Below, piece after piece: positions 25,841 through 33,747 of a DNA stretch of 64,000 nucleotides. Origin of the DNA: an uncultured Thiodictyon sp. (GTDB lineage: Bacteria > Pseudomonadota > Gammaproteobacteria > Chromatiales > Chromatiaceae); contig NZ_CAJAXH010000008.1 in assembly GCF_903946935.1 (NCBI RefSeq), positions 1 to 64,000 of the forward strand, given 5' to 3'. Position numbers and translations under genes: made by a program. The stretch's first letter is position 1, and each line of letters opens with the position of its first letter. The notes under the pieces are model-generated. The model ran no database searches. It was not told the origin of the DNA and saw only the letters and a program-made list of their open reading frames with translations.

Positions 25841-26891
25841 GTCCACTCCCTGCACGCTCACCATTACCGGCACTGAAACGGCACGACACAGTGCGTCCAT
25901 CGAAACCGTGACCAAGGTGTTGAACGGCATTCAGAAGACCGCTTTTCTCCTGGCGACGGCGAAACATCAACAGCCACTGCAGACGCGCTTTAGCCCGAGC
26001 AAGGACATCAAGCGACTTTACACCCTGCAAGTGGGCATACCGGAACCCGGCAGCTATCGCCTGCCGATTATCCAGTTGTCGCTCGAACCCGATCTCTTCC
26101 CGGAACACGACATCCTATCCGCGGTGAACGAACTGTTTGCTACGGTCGCGAACGGCTCGCGTGAGCGCTTGCAAGGACTGTTGCCGGATTCGCGGTTTCT
26201 CGAAAAGGTGCTAAGGGAAATGGCCCGGTTTCTGCCCAGGCCGGGCAGCCGTTGGGGAATGAGCTTTCAGCATGGCGCCCAACCGCCGGTAACGCTTGAG
26301 TCAAAAGTAGTCCGCACGGTCGAGCACTGGCTGCTACAGGAAGAGGAACAGGACGCCACCATGACCGTCACCGGGGAGTTGATTCGAATCGATTTCGACA
26401 AGAATCTCGTCACCTTACGCTACCCACCGACGGCCCGTGAGCTGGAATGCAGCTATGTGCAGGATATCGAGGACACCATCGTCGAGAATCGGCGCGGCCT
26501 GATCCAGGTCACCGGACGCTTCACGCTTGATACCGAAGGCCATCCGAAGAGCCTGACCGATGTGTCTCGCATCGAGCCGGTGGATCTAAGTCAAATGATA
26601 TTCGACTCATTCGAGCAGGGCGAGAGGGCCTTGTGCCTCGATCCGCCGCTGGTTCTCGAACCCTTCCTGGACGAAGAAAGTCAACAGCTATTGATCGTTA
26701 CGGACGATGTATTTGACTTGCGTGTCTATGCGCAAACGCGCGAACAGTTGGCGGACGATTTGGCTGCGGAGATGTTCTTTTTATGGGACGAATATGGTAA
26801 GGAGCCCGCGGAACAATTAACGGTAACGGCGCAGCAACTGCAAGCCGCGTTGTTGAACCGCTGCCGGGAGGAGAAAACCCATGCCGCGTGA
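25824..26891 (+). CDS. Unknown protein in type I RM operon, antitoxin-like C-terminus
   Basis: A 355-residue protein beginning MPMETESTPCTLTITGTET, overlapping the hsdS end by 17 bp. No named domain covers most of it. The last 60 residues (DDVFDLRVYAQTREQLADDL, EMFFLWDEYGKEPAEQLT) resemble the short C-terminal domain found in antitoxin-like proteins paired with HicA-type toxins (a 'TREELL...LWEEY' pattern). The next gene is HicA-like and overlaps by 11 bp, so the two look like a pair placed between hsdS and hsdM. No membrane segment or signal peptide is seen. Antitoxin function is inferred. Confidence 0.5.
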   Translation: MPMETESTPCTLTITGTETARHSASIETVTKVLNGIQKTAFLLATAKHQQPLQTRFSPSKDIKRLYTLQVGIPEPGSYRLPIIQLSLEPDLFPEHDILSAVNELFATVANGSRERLQGLLPDSRFLEKVLREMARFLPRPGSRWGMSFQHGAQPPVTLESKVVRTVEHWLLQEEEQDATMTVTGELIRIDFDKNLVTLRYPPTARELECSYVQDIEDTIVENRRGLIQVTGRFTLDTEGHPKSLTDVSRIEPVDLSQMIFDSFEQGERALCLDPPLVLEPFLDEESQQLLIVTDDVFDLRVYAQTREQLADDLAAEMFFLWDEYGKEPAEQLTVTAQQLQAALLNRCREEKTHAA

Positions 26892-27165
26892 TAAGCGGAA
26901 AATCGAAGAGGCTCTAACCGGCAAAGGGTTCGAGCGCAATGAAGGCGATCATCATTTTTTTGTTTACCGAACTATCAAAGGTCGCAAGACCAGCATTCGC
27001 ACGAAAACCAGCCACACACCCAAGATGAAGGAAATCGGTGACAGTATACTCACGCAAATGGCGAAGCAATGTCACTTGAACAAACAGGAATTTCTCAATC
27101 TTGTCGACTGCCCTTTGAGCCGGGAAGGCTTTGAAACTCTGTTAGCGGACCGGGGCAAGCTATGA
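26881..27165 (+). CDS. HicA-like small toxin candidate in type I RM operon
   Basis: A 94-residue basic protein. The N-terminal 60 residues follow the HicA pattern: KRKIEEALTGKGFERNEGD, then HH (residues 24-25) and a beta-rich KTSIRTKTSHTPKMKEI. The HicA catalytic motif is usually G-S-H-H; here the Ser is Asp but the His pair is kept. HicA proteins are mRNA interferases with a dsRNA-binding fold. The C-terminal 30 residues (NLVDCPLSREGFETLL) are an extra extension. It overlaps the upstream gene by 11 bp and hsdM by 4 bp, so it is translated with the RM system. RNase activity is inferred. Confidence 0.55.
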   Translation: MPRDKRKIEEALTGKGFERNEGDHHFFVYRTIKGRKTSIRTKTSHTPKMKEIGDSILTQMAKQCHLNKQEFLNLVDCPLSREGFETLLADRGKL

Positions 27166-28709
27166 ACAACCTGACCCAGCAAATCGTCAACAAGGCCTGG
27201 AATTTCGCCCATGTCCTGCGCGACGACGGACTGTCCTATATGGGCTATACGGAGCAGATCAGCCTGCTGCTGTTCCTCAAGATGGCCCATCAGCAAACCC
27301 TACCGCCGCACAATCAACCACACATCGTGCCGCCGGATCTCGGCTGGACCAGTCTGCTGCGCCGGGACGGCGACGAACTGGAGATTCATTACCGCCATGT
27401 CCTCGAGGAACTGGGAAAGAAGCGCGGGATGCTCGGCGAGATCTTCAAGAAGGCCCGCCCGGATATCCAGAACCCGGCGACCCTCAAGCGGTTGATTGTC
27501 GATCTCATCGAACCTGAGAACTGGCTGTCCATGGACGCCGACATCAAGGGTGACATCTACGAGGGCTTGCTGTCACGGTCAGCGGAAGAGTCACCCAAGG
27601 GCGCCGGGCAATATTTTACCCCGCGGGCGGTCATCAAGGCCATCGTCGATGTGATGCAGCCGGCACCAGAGGATACGGTCTGTGATCCGGCGTGCGGCAC
27701 CGCCGGTTTTCTACTGGCGGCGCACCACTATGTGTCACGCCATTTCGGCGCGGCGCTCGATCCCGACCAGAAGCGCCACCTGCGCACCGGTTTCGTTAAG
27801 GGCGGGGAGTTGGTACCGGCCACCGGACGCCTGGCCATCATGAATCTCATGCTGCACGGCATCAATGCCAGTCCCTGCCCAATCCGCTCCGGTGTCGACA
27901 GCCTGGCCAGCGACCCGAGCGAAAAGTTCAGCCTGGTACTGACCAATCCGCCGTTCGGCAAGAAGAGCACCATCGCCATCGTCAACGGCGAAGGCGATCT
28001 GGAAAAGGAGGACCACACCTACGAGCGCCAAGGCTTCTGGGTGACGACCAAGAATAAACAGCTCAATTTCCTGCAACATGTCACCACGCTGCTCAAGATC
28101 AACGGGCACTGCGCCATCGTGGTTCCCGACAATGTGCTCTTTGAGGGCGGGGCCGGCGAAACCATTCGGCGTACCCTGCTCAAGCAATATGACGTGCATA
28201 CCCTGTTGCGGCTGCCGACCGGGATCTTCTACGCCCAAGGGGTCAAGGCCAACGTGTTGTTCTTCGATGCCAGGCCTGCTCAGGAAGCCCCGTGGACGCA
28301 CAAGCTGTGGGTCTATGATTTCCGCACCAATATCCATTTCACTCTGAAGACCAACCCGTTGCGGCGCAAGCACTTGGATGACTTCATCGGCTGCTGGTTC
28401 AACATCGCACCCGACGCGGTCGCGGCGATGCGCGATCCCAAGCAATCGCTACTCCCGCCGTCACTGACGCGATTCAACCGGGAGCCAACCTTCAGCGCGG
28501 AAAGCCCGGAGGGCCGCTGGCAGTGCTTCGATTATGCCGACCTGATCAAACGCGACAAGGCGAATCTCGACATCTTTTGGCTCAGGGACAAGGGCCTGGA
28601 AGACGCGGAGAACCTGCCGGAACCGGACATGCTGGCCGCGGAAATCGCCGACGATTTGCAAGCCGCCTTTGAGCAATTCAGCTCGATTGCGGCCGAATTA
28701 CAGGCATAA
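27162..28709 (+). CDS. hsdM: Type I restriction modification methyltransferase (HsdM)
   Basis: A 515-residue N6-adenine methyltransferase subunit. The N-terminal helical HsdM_N domain (QIVNKAWNFAHVLRDDGLSYMGYTEQI in pieces) precedes the catalytic domain with SAM motif I DPACGTAGFLLAAH (about 177-190) and catalytic motif IV TNPPFGKKS (about 261-269). With HsdS it protects host DNA; with HsdR it forms the restriction complex. It is the last gene of the hsdR-hsdS-X-Y-hsdM operon and overlaps the preceding gene by 4 bp. hsdM being downstream of hsdR and separated from hsdS by two genes is unusual. Confidence 0.93.
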   Translation: MNNLTQQIVNKAWNFAHVLRDDGLSYMGYTEQISLLLFLKMAHQQTLPPHNQPHIVPPDLGWTSLLRRDGDELEIHYRHVLEELGKKRGMLGEIFKKARPDIQNPATLKRLIVDLIEPENWLSMDADIKGDIYEGLLSRSAEESPKGAGQYFTPRAVIKAIVDVMQPAPEDTVCDPACGTAGFLLAAHHYVSRHFGAALDPDQKRHLRTGFVKGGELVPATGRLAIMNLMLHGINASPCPIRSGVDSLASDPSEKFSLVLTNPPFGKKSTIAIVNGEGDLEKEDHTYERQGFWVTTKNKQLNFLQHVTTLLKINGHCAIVVPDNVLFEGGAGETIRRTLLKQYDVHTLLRLPTGIFYAQGVKANVLFFDARPAQEAPWTHKLWVYDFRTNIHFTLKTNPLRRKHLDDFIGCWFNIAPDAVAAMRDPKQSLLPPSLTRFNREPTFSAESPEGRWQCFDYADLIKRDKANLDIFWLRDKGLEDAENLPEPDMLAAEIADDLQAAFEQFSSIAAELQA

Positions 28710-29071
28710 GATCGCGAACCTTATTCATCGCCCTGGCCACAGCACTTGCCGGGCGGCCAGGCGGCTAGAGTTCCGGAGCTATGACGGAAAGCGTAAGCGT
28801 GAGGACTTTTACCGCCTAACCGGTGGAACGAAGGTGTCCGCCGGTCTTCCGAAGAAAGTGCTTTCTTGTTCCCACACTCCCGCGTGGGAATGCCGTGCGG
28901 ACGCTCTGCGTCCGGTCTGGCCGCTGGACGTGGAGCGCCGGCTTTCGCTCCGCGCCGGGGCGAAAGTACCGCGTCATTCCGGCAGGATGCCGGAATCCAG
29001 TGCCATTGATGATAAGCCGGAATCGGCCACAGGTTCTCAGTACTTGATTCCGCTTCTTGCCAGGTTCCGCC
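28710..29071. other. Repeat-containing interval after hsdM
   Basis: No gene is recognised. A REP-type palindrome (attccgg/ccggaat around 28976-28996) and GC-rich inverted words such as tcccac...gtggga near 28870-28893 are present. They could terminate the hsd operon transcript. Confidence 0.4.
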
Positions 29072-29450
29072 TCACGCCCCCACCAACACTGTCTGCACGA
29101 TACTCCAGTCGCATGGGCCTGGTCCTTATCCCACCAGCGCAGGCGGTACTCGCGGCTCTCCGGGACACCCGGGCTGGCGAGCGGGCGGTCGTTGCTGATG
29201 GTCTCTTGGGTGAAATGACCGAGCGGCAACCAGGGGCCGGCATTGATGCGATTGTCGACCAAGACGCCGCCGTGGCCAAATTTGGTGTAATCGATATGCA
29301 CCTCCACCACTTTGGCACCTTGCACGGTGGTGAGGGTGAACTCGGGCACCGAATGCTCGGTGGTGTCCGCGATTGGTAGGATGCCCAGGTCCCGGCCGAT
29401 GCCCTCGTCATAGCCGCGGTGCCGCTTGATGCGCTGCACTTCATAGCGAC
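29072..29450 (-). pseudogene. C-terminal relic of an unknown protein, frameshifted
   Basis: On the minus strand, GRYEVQRIKRHRGYDEGIG and KVVEVHIDYTKFGHGGVLVD run to EYRLRWWDKDQAH, after which a one-base shift gives DWSIVQTVLVGA and a stop at 29072. This reads as the end of one protein broken by an indel near 29115. The upstream part is replaced by a long palindrome and a dispersed repeat. The beta-rich sequence is not assigned to a family. Confidence 0.45.
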
Positions 29451-29458
29451 CGGCGATC

Positions 29459-29516
29459 GGTCCGCACAGCGGACCCTACGGCTTGCACCGCGCCCGTAGG
29501 GTCCGCTGTGCGGACC
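29459..29516. repeat. Inverted repeat with 22-bp arms
   Basis: The arms at 29459-29480 and 29495-29516 are exact complements (ggtccgcacagcggac... and its complement) around a 14-nt loop. The right arm runs directly into copy 2 of the 53-bp dispersed repeat, so the two may be parts of one mobile unit. It abuts the broken end of the preceding relic. Confidence 0.7.
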
Positions 29517-29561
29517 AACGACCTCGCCGTTAGCGCGGTGGCCGGGATTATGACCAAGGCC
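29510..29561 (+). repeat. 53-bp dispersed repeat, copy 2
   Basis: Begins gcggaccaacgacctcgcc and ends atgaccaaggcc. It differs from copy 1 (21364-21416) at several scattered positions, mostly transitions. It lies beside the 22-bp-arm palindrome. Confidence 0.65.
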
Positions 29562-29701
29562 CGCTCGAGCCGGTTCCGGCGATGATACCATGCGCGCCTG
29601 ACTCCCTGCGGAAATGCAGCTCGGAAAGCGCTGCTTTCCGTCGCCGTCCAGGGAAGGGGTATTTCCCTGACCCGGTTACCAAGCGGAACCCGGCAACCGG
29701 A

Positions 29702-29707
29702 TATAAT
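29702..29707 (+). promoter_or_regulatory. Candidate -10 box for the DUF433 gene
   Basis: A perfect tataat lies 35 bp upstream of the ATG at 29743. No good -35 hexamer is found at 16-18 bp (ccaagc is at 17 bp), and an inverted repeat ccggtt/aaccgg overlaps the spacer, which would suit a repressed promoter. Confidence 0.35.
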
Positions 29708-29742
29708 CAGTCCCAAGTCCCCCCTTATCCGGTACCACCGCC

Positions 29743-29985
29743 ATGGCCCAGCGCTTCGACCGCATGAACGGCCAGCCTTGCATTCGCGGGATGCGGCTCA
29801 CCGTGCGACGGGTGGTCGCGGCGGTCGCCCTCTATCCGGACCGCGCTGAGATGAGGCGCGAGTATCCCGAACTGGAAGATGAGGATATCCGCCAGGCCCT
29901 GGAGTATGCGGCGGAAAGCGTCGAGGATCAGATCATCAGCTTGGAGTCCAAGGCTTCAGCCTTGGTCCTGTCCATCCAAGGCTGA
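29743..29985 (+). CDS. Orphan DUF433 antitoxin-type protein ending in a repeat
   Basis: An 80-residue DUF433 protein (RFDRMNGQPCIRGMRLTVRR; EYPELEDEDIRQALEYAA). This subfamily is normally followed, with overlap, by a DUF5615 PIN-like toxin, as at 15255-15874. Here no toxin gene follows. From residue about 66 the protein is encoded by a palindromic repeat (SLESKASALVLSIQG), so the native C-terminus and the partner gene appear to have been lost. It may still repress or be non-functional. Confidence 0.65.
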   Translation: MAQRFDRMNGQPCIRGMRLTVRRVVAAVALYPDRAEMRREYPELEDEDIRQALEYAAESVEDQIISLESKASALVLSIQG

Positions 29986-29998
29986 AGCCTTTGACTCC
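29943..29998. repeat. REPIN-like inverted repeat, 23-bp arms
   Basis: The arms 29943-29965 and 29976-29998 are complementary except for one base (core aaggcttcagcctt). The left arm encodes the C-terminus of the DUF433 protein; the stop codon is in the right arm. A strong stem here would also terminate transcription. Confidence 0.65.
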
Positions 29999-30009
29999 AG
30001 CCACTGGAG

Positions 30010-30093
30010 GTCGAGGCTTTAGCCGGTCCGGCGTGCAGACACCAATGATTTCTCTTGGAACTGTCGGGAGCCGCCACCGGCTAAAGCCTCGAC
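30010..30093. repeat. REPIN-like inverted repeat, 17-bp arms
   Basis: gtcgaggctttagccgg at 30010-30026 and its exact complement at 30077-30093 enclose 50 bp. The core ggcttta/taaagcc resembles the neighbouring ggcttca/tgaagcc repeat, so both may belong to one family. Confidence 0.6.
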
Positions 30094-30169
30094 CTGTTGC
30101 AGAGGGACCGCCGCTGGTCGCGACGATGATCAAGGCGTCACATAGGGACGACGTCATGAGGTTGTCCGC

Positions 30170-31270
30170 TCAACCCGGCCGATCGCCCTTGGCCGAGGCC
30201 GCACTGAGCGCCCGGCGCAGGTCGCCTTCCAAGCGCTCCAGTTCCTGGCTGGCCAGGGCGCGGGCGCGCTTGCCCTCGTCGGCGATCTTCAGTCCCTCCT
30301 CAATGGTGGCGATCAGGGTCTGGTTGGCCTGGCGGACGACTTCGATGTCGAAGACGCCGCGCTCGATCTCGCGGCGCGCCTGGGTGTTGGCGGTCTTGAG
30401 GTTCTCTGAGTTGGCGCGCAGCAGGTCATTGGTGAGATCGGTGGCCGCGCGCAGGGTATCGGCCGCCTGCCCGGAGCGGTAGATGGTGACGGCCTGGGCC
30501 AACTGCTGGCGCCATAGCGGCACGGTGTTGACCAGGGTGGAGTTGATCTTATTGATCAGGCCCTTGTCGTTCTCCTGCACGAGCCGGATGCTGGGCAGGC
30601 CCTGCATAGTCACCTGCCGGGTCAGCTTCAGGTCGTGGACGCGCCGCTCCAGGTCGTCGCGGGCGCCGCGCAGGTCGCGCAACTGCTGGGCCATGACCAT
30701 GTCGGCGGCCGACTCGACCCGCGCCGCCTGGGCGGGGATGACCGACTCATCGAGTTCGCGCAGCTTGGTCTCCCCGGCCGCGATGTATTGTTCCAGTGCG
30801 CGGAAATAGTCCAGGTTGGCCTGGTAGAGCCGGTCGAGCGCGGTGACATCGGTCAGTAGTTGGGTCTTGTGACGCTCCAGGGTGCGGCCGATCACCTCGA
30901 TCTGGTCGCGCACCGCCTCGTATTCCTCCAGAAAGCGGGCGATCGGTCGGCCCTGGCCCATGAACCGGGAAAACAGACCCGGCTTGCGGTTGGGGTTCAG
31001 CGCAGCGACGTCGAAGCCCTTGAGCGTGGTCACCATCTCGCTCAACGCCGCCCCGGCGGGGCCGACGTCCTTGGCGCGCACCCCCTCCAGCATCCGGTCC
31101 GAGACCTGGGTCAACTGCTCCTGCGCCTTGGCGCCGAAGAACAGCACCGACTGACTGTCGGTGAGGTCGAGTTCCTTGAGCAAGTTCGCGACCGCCGGGT
31201 CCAGGTCGGTGCCGGCGGCCGGGGTGAGGTTGGTGGGACTGGTCTGCATCAAGTCGGTGTGTTCAGTCAC
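30170..31270 (-). CDS. telA: TelA/KlaA family toxic anion resistance protein
   Basis: A 366-residue TelA-family protein. Diagnostic blocks are FMGQGRPIARFLEEYEAVRDQI, TQLLTDVTALDRLYQANLDYF, QGLPSIRLVQENDKGLINKI and NSTLVNTVPLWRQQLAQAV in order. The whole chain is predicted to be helical coiled coil. Members are linked to tellurite and other envelope stress resistance; the mechanism is not known. It lies downstream of an XpaC-family gene on the same strand, the usual pair. The interval between them holds an inverted repeat. Confidence 0.9.
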   Translation of the reverse strand: MTEHTDLMQTSPTNLTPAAGTDLDPAVANLLKELDLTDSQSVLFFGAKAQEQLTQVSDRMLEGVRAKDVGPAGAALSEMVTTLKGFDVAALNPNRKPGLFSRFMGQGRPIARFLEEYEAVRDQIEVIGRTLERHKTQLLTDVTALDRLYQANLDYFRALEQYIAAGETKLRELDESVIPAQAARVESAADMVMAQQLRDLRGARDDLERRVHDLKLTRQVTMQGLPSIRLVQENDKGLINKINSTLVNTVPLWRQQLAQAVTIYRSGQAADTLRAATDLTNDLLRANSENLKTANTQARREIERGVFDIEVVRQANQTLIATIEEGLKIADEGKRARALASQELERLEGDLRRALSAASAKGDRPG

Positions 31271-31310
31271 GTCAGGGTCTCCTGATATGGGTTCCTATGT
31301 GTTCAGCCAA

Positions 31311-31392
31311 AGCGATTTCCCGGCAATGCGTTATCAAAGGAGCGGGCGTCTCGCCCAGCGTCCTTTCTATCAGATCTCTCGGGGAAATCGCT
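31311..31392. repeat. Inverted repeat between xpaC and telA
   Basis: agcgatttccc (from 31311) and gggaaatcgct (to 31392) flank an inner stem gagcgggcg...cgcccagcg. The right arm touches the xpaC stop codon. Such a stem can stabilise or attenuate the transcript between the two genes. Confidence 0.5.
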
Positions 31393-32374
31393 ATGCAATG
31401 CCCTCGCGTTCGAGCTGCTTCTTGAGCACCTCGATCTGGATGTCCAGGTCCAGTACATCGGTCTCCAGGAGCCGTTGCCGCTGTTGCTCGAAGACCTCCT
31501 CCACCGTCACCAGCACATTACGGAAGTTCTGCTCCAACTCCCGGGAGTCGGCGCGCCGGTGGGTGCTGGCATAACCGGCGGCGACCTGCTGGACGCCTTC
31601 CAGATAGACGTTCAGAAACTTACGCGCCCGGTAGAGATCGGTCGGCCGATCGGCGATCTGATCGAGGATGCCGCGTCCTTGGGCACCGAGGCGCGTGAGC
31701 CGCGCCTTGAGTTCCGGATTGGTGAGTGACTGTGCGGTCTGCTCCAGGTCCAGTAGCCGGCCCTCGGCCTCGGCCAGGGCCTCGGCCACCCGGCGCGATG
31801 GTTCGTTGCCGCCGCCGAAGGCCCGCTGCCGCCCCAGGGGCTCGAAACCGTAGGCCAGATGAAATCCGATGGCCGCCACGGCCGCGAAGGCCAGGCTGAT
31901 GCCCGGGCCATGACCCGCGGCGAGGTTTGCGGTCACACCCGCGCCCAGGGCCGTCAGCACCCCGCCCAGGGTCTTGAGCGGCCAGCGCGCCAGGCGGACA
32001 AAGCGCGGCTGGGGCCCGGCATAGTCGGCGCGCAATCCGCGTCTGGTGAGCCACGCGGCAGTCATGAAGAGTGCAAACCCGCCGGCCTTCGCCAGAAAGC
32101 TACCGAGGTGCCCGGCGCCCAATGCGATTACGGCGGCCAACAGCAGCGGGGCCGGCAGGACCCACAACAGGGCACCTTTGCGGCGGGGCAACTGTCCGGG
32201 TCGGGGCTGCAACAGGGTGCCGAGACGCCCCGGCAGGACTATCGGCCGGGGTTGGGAGACTTGCAGTGGCAACGCGTCCGGCCGCGCGCCGGCGAAGAGG
32301 GAGCGCACCAGAGGCAGCAGGTCGTGTGGACGCAGCGCTCGGGGTGGTTCGGGGGGGATGGTCACCGCGTACAC
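31391..32374 (-). CDS. XpaC-family (5-bromo-4-chloroindolyl phosphate hydrolysis) protein
   Basis: A 327-residue protein partner of TelA. The C-terminal half shows the XpaC pattern: LTRLGAQGRGILDQIADRP, KFLNVYLEGVQQVAAGYAS and ELEQNFRNVLVTVEEVFEQQ. Two or three hydrophobic segments lie near residues 70-165 (LLAAVIALGAGHLGSFLAKA; GISLAFAAVAAIGFHLAYG), so it is membrane-bound. The N-terminal 60 residues are Pro/Arg-rich. It is the promoter-proximal gene of the xpaC-telA pair, possibly preceded by a very small membrane protein gene. Confidence 0.82.
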   Translation of the reverse strand: MYAVTIPPEPPRALRPHDLLPLVRSLFAGARPDALPLQVSQPRPIVLPGRLGTLLQPRPGQLPRRKGALLWVLPAPLLLAAVIALGAGHLGSFLAKAGGFALFMTAAWLTRRGLRADYAGPQPRFVRLARWPLKTLGGVLTALGAGVTANLAAGHGPGISLAFAAVAAIGFHLAYGFEPLGRQRAFGGGNEPSRRVAEALAEAEGRLLDLEQTAQSLTNPELKARLTRLGAQGRGILDQIADRPTDLYRARKFLNVYLEGVQQVAAGYASTHRRADSRELEQNFRNVLVTVEEVFEQQRQRLLETDVLDLDIQIEVLKKQLEREGIA

Positions 32375-32383
32375 CTCGTCAAG

Positions 32384-32509
32384 TTAAAGGGTGAACAGTG
32401 CCTGACACGAGACCAGACCGACGCTGCCGATGAGTAGGACGGAGCCGAGGAGGCGCAACCCGAACGCGGGCCGCGGTGTTGGGACTGGGGGGTGTTGCAG
32501 ATCGGACAT
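32384..32509 (-). CDS. Possible 41-residue single-span membrane protein
   Basis: The short frame MSDLQHPPVPTPRPAFG followed by LRLLGSVLLIGSVGLVSC (one membrane span) ends 9 bp before the xpaC start. Its position and hydrophobic profile suggest a small gene co-transcribed with xpaC-telA. The ribosome binding site is poor, and no homologue is recalled. Confidence 0.4.
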   Translation of the reverse strand: MSDLQHPPVPTPRPAFGLRLLGSVLLIGSVGLVSCQALFTL

Positions 32510-32588
32510 GACGTTATGCAGATTTCCAGGGGCGGCGGCAACGGCCATGGTGCCCGCGCACCCCGCAAGATGAAAGTGGCGGGCGCCT

Positions 32589-32666
32589 TGGCCGTTCCCC
32601 CACCCCGCCCTCCCCCAATAGGGGAGGAAGAATTTGAGCGCGCTCCCGGCGCGACTTTCACGGTAA
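32589..32666 (+). repeat. 79-bp dispersed repeat, copy 2
   Basis: Same element as at 13679-13757: tggccgttcccccacccc at the left and gcgactttcacggtaa at the right, with a few substitutions between. It lies in the intergenic region between the xpaC operon and the mutarotase gene. Confidence 0.7.
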
Positions 32667-32835
32667 GCGGCGCGTCTCAATGACCCCGAAGAGTGGGGGT
32701 GGATCCTCCCCAATCCAAGACACGCCGCCCTATGCGCGCTTCCCGTTTCCCGCCGTCGGGGGTACCCTCGCGTTTTGCGCGCCCTGCCCCATCCATTCAT
32801 CCGCGATCGGCGGATCTATTTCCGGAGGCCTCAGC

Positions 32836-33747
32836 TTGAACATCGACGCACTCAATGCCGAATTCGGGATCGACGGGACCCTGCGCATCGTCGCGGGGCG
32901 CGGCGGGCTGGCGATCATCGAGGTTTACAATCCCCTGGCCAACGCCACCCTCTCACCCTATGCCGGACAGGTCTTGTCTTACTGCCCGGTGGCGGCGGCC
33001 GATGACCTGCTGTTCGTCAGCGAGCGCGCCTTCTTTGAGTCCGGCAAGGGGATCAAGGGCGGGATACCCATCTGCTGGCCCTGGTTCGGTGCGGCTCGCG
33101 CGGGACAGACCGGGCCCGCCCACGGGTTCGCGCGCACCCTGCCCTGGTCCATCCTCGCCACCGCCACGCTGCCGAGCGGGGCGACCCGCATCACCCTGGG
33201 CCTGGCGGACGACGGTGAGACTCAGGCGCTCTGGCCCTATCATTTCAACCTGTTGGTAGAGATCACCGTGGGCGCCGCCCTCACGGTGGAGTTGATCACC
33301 CGCAATGCCGGCGACCAGGCCTTCCAGATCACCCAGGGCCTGCACAGCTATTTTCGGGTCGGCGATGCCACCCGGGTGCGCGTCCTGGGGTTGGATGGGT
33401 GTAGCTATATCGACAAGGCGGCCGGAGCCAATGACGCCATCGTGACCCAGCAGGGGCCGGTGACGGTGGCCGCCGAGGTCAACCGCATCTATGAGTCGGT
33501 ACCCGCGGCGCTGACGATCGAGGACCCGGTGCTGGAGCGGCGTATCCGCATCGCCAGCCGGCACAGCGCCACCTGCGTGGTCTGGAACCCCTGGGTCGAG
33601 ACCGCCCGCGCCATGGCCGACCTGGACGACCTGGACTATCGCATCATGCTGTGTGTGGAGACCGTCAACACCGCCTCGGAGGTGATCGAGGTGCCCGGTG
33701 GCGGCGAGGCGCGCCTGGCGGCCGAGTACGCCATCGAGCCCCTGTGA
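32836..33747 (+). CDS. D-hexose-6-phosphate mutarotase (YeaD/aldose-1-epimerase-like)
   Basis: A 303-residue galactose-mutarotase-fold protein that interconverts anomers of glucose-6-phosphate-type sugars. Motifs: GGIPICWPWFGAAR and GPAHGFARTLPW (substrate loop and first His), QGLHSYFRVGD (second catalytic His), VVWNPWVE. The TTG at 32836 is preferred because ggagg lies 7 bp upstream; the frame is open further upstream, but that part is intergenic repeat-flanked DNA. The stop overlaps the glnE GTG (gtga). Confidence 0.85.
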   Translation: MNIDALNAEFGIDGTLRIVAGRGGLAIIEVYNPLANATLSPYAGQVLSYCPVAAADDLLFVSERAFFESGKGIKGGIPICWPWFGAARAGQTGPAHGFARTLPWSILATATLPSGATRITLGLADDGETQALWPYHFNLLVEITVGAALTVELITRNAGDQAFQITQGLHSYFRVGDATRVRVLGLDGCSYIDKAAGANDAIVTQQGPVTVAAEVNRIYESVPAALTIEDPVLERRIRIASRHSATCVVWNPWVETARAMADLDDLDYRIMLCVETVNTASEVIEVPGGGEARLAAEYAIEPL

